Positions 63,890 to 64,000 of a DNA stretch of 64,000 nt are shown here, in pieces. The first letter of the stretch is position 1, and the number at the start of each line of letters is the position of its first letter. This stretch comes from Aquila chrysaetos chrysaetos (taxonomy: Eukaryota; Chordata; Aves; Accipitriformes; Accipitridae), in NCBI RefSeq assembly GCF_900496995.4, contig NC_044019.1, positions 4,251,501 to 4,315,500 of the forward strand, read 5' to 3'. A program made the position numbers and the translations under genes. The notes under the pieces were generated by a model. The model had not been told where the DNA came from, did not search any database, and was given only the letters and a program-made list of their open reading frames with translations.

Positions 63890-64000
63890 GGAGGGAGGAA
63901 GAGGATGCACAAAGCGCCGCGCAATCCCTCCCACGGGCGGCTGCAACGGCGGCGCGCGCCGCCCGGGGCGGCGCGGGAACGGCACGCGCGCCCGCGCCCA
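63890..64000 (+). promoter_or_regulatory. CpG island edge, probably the PDIK1L promoter
   Basis: The last 110 bases are dense in CpG (GGCGGCGCGCGCCGCC). In human the next gene beyond TRIM63 is PDIK1L on the opposite strand, so its promoter is expected here. No coding sequence is visible, so this is inference from synteny. Confidence 0.35.

Overview
The window looks like bird nuclear DNA. Vertebrate genes with GT-AG introns are packed tightly, there is a CR1 LINE fragment of avian/reptilian type, and the G+C content and CpG density are those of an avian microchromosome. The stathmin tail ends in the form I remember for chicken. The gene order matches human 1p36.11: MTFR1L (+, 3' end only), AUNIP (-), PAQR7 (-), STMN1 (-), PAFAH2 (-), EXTL1 (+), SLC30A2 (-), TRIM63 (-). 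The CpG-rich right edge is where PDIK1L would start. I identified genes by recognising exon translations and found exon edges by reading splice sites and codon phase. No database search was run.

Layout. 1-14.5 kb: the last two coding exons of MTFR1L converge on the three-exon AUNIP gene, whose CpG promoter also faces a possible short divergent transcript. 14.6-25.7 kb: intronless PAQR7 coding region, then STMN1 with its promoter near 25.5 kb. 26.0-26.9 kb: a minisatellite. 27-37 kb: a long stretch with no gene, AT-rich up to about 33 kb, after which base composition shifts sharply to GC-rich. 37.4-53.5 kb: PAFAH2 and EXTL1 head to head, separated by a repeat-laden CpG/G-run region. 54-61.5 kb: SLC30A2 and TRIM63 in tandem on the minus strand. 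62.1-63.0 kb: a second minisatellite.

The neighbours are not a functional pathway. They cover mitochondrial shape (MTFR1L), centrosome and DNA repair (AUNIP), progestin sensing (PAQR7), microtubule turnover (STMN1), oxidised phospholipid hydrolysis (PAFAH2), heparan sulfate glycosyl transfer (EXTL1), vesicular zinc loading (SLC30A2) and muscle protein ubiquitination (TRIM63). What holds them together is ancient synteny.

The most notable signals are: a perfect 76-bp palindrome in STMN1 intron 1; a one-base shortfall in a highly conserved STMN1 exon (probably an assembly error); an array of about two dozen ZNF143-like ACTACA..TCCCAG units upstream of PAFAH2; a compact FOXO/GRE/E-box/MEF2-TATA module in front of TRIM63; and three copies of a terminal motif in AUNIP. 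Many long open frames are by-products of stop-poor GC-rich or tandemly repeated DNA and are not annotated as genes. Runs of 10-20 or more C or G are common, and their lengths are unreliable in most assemblies.
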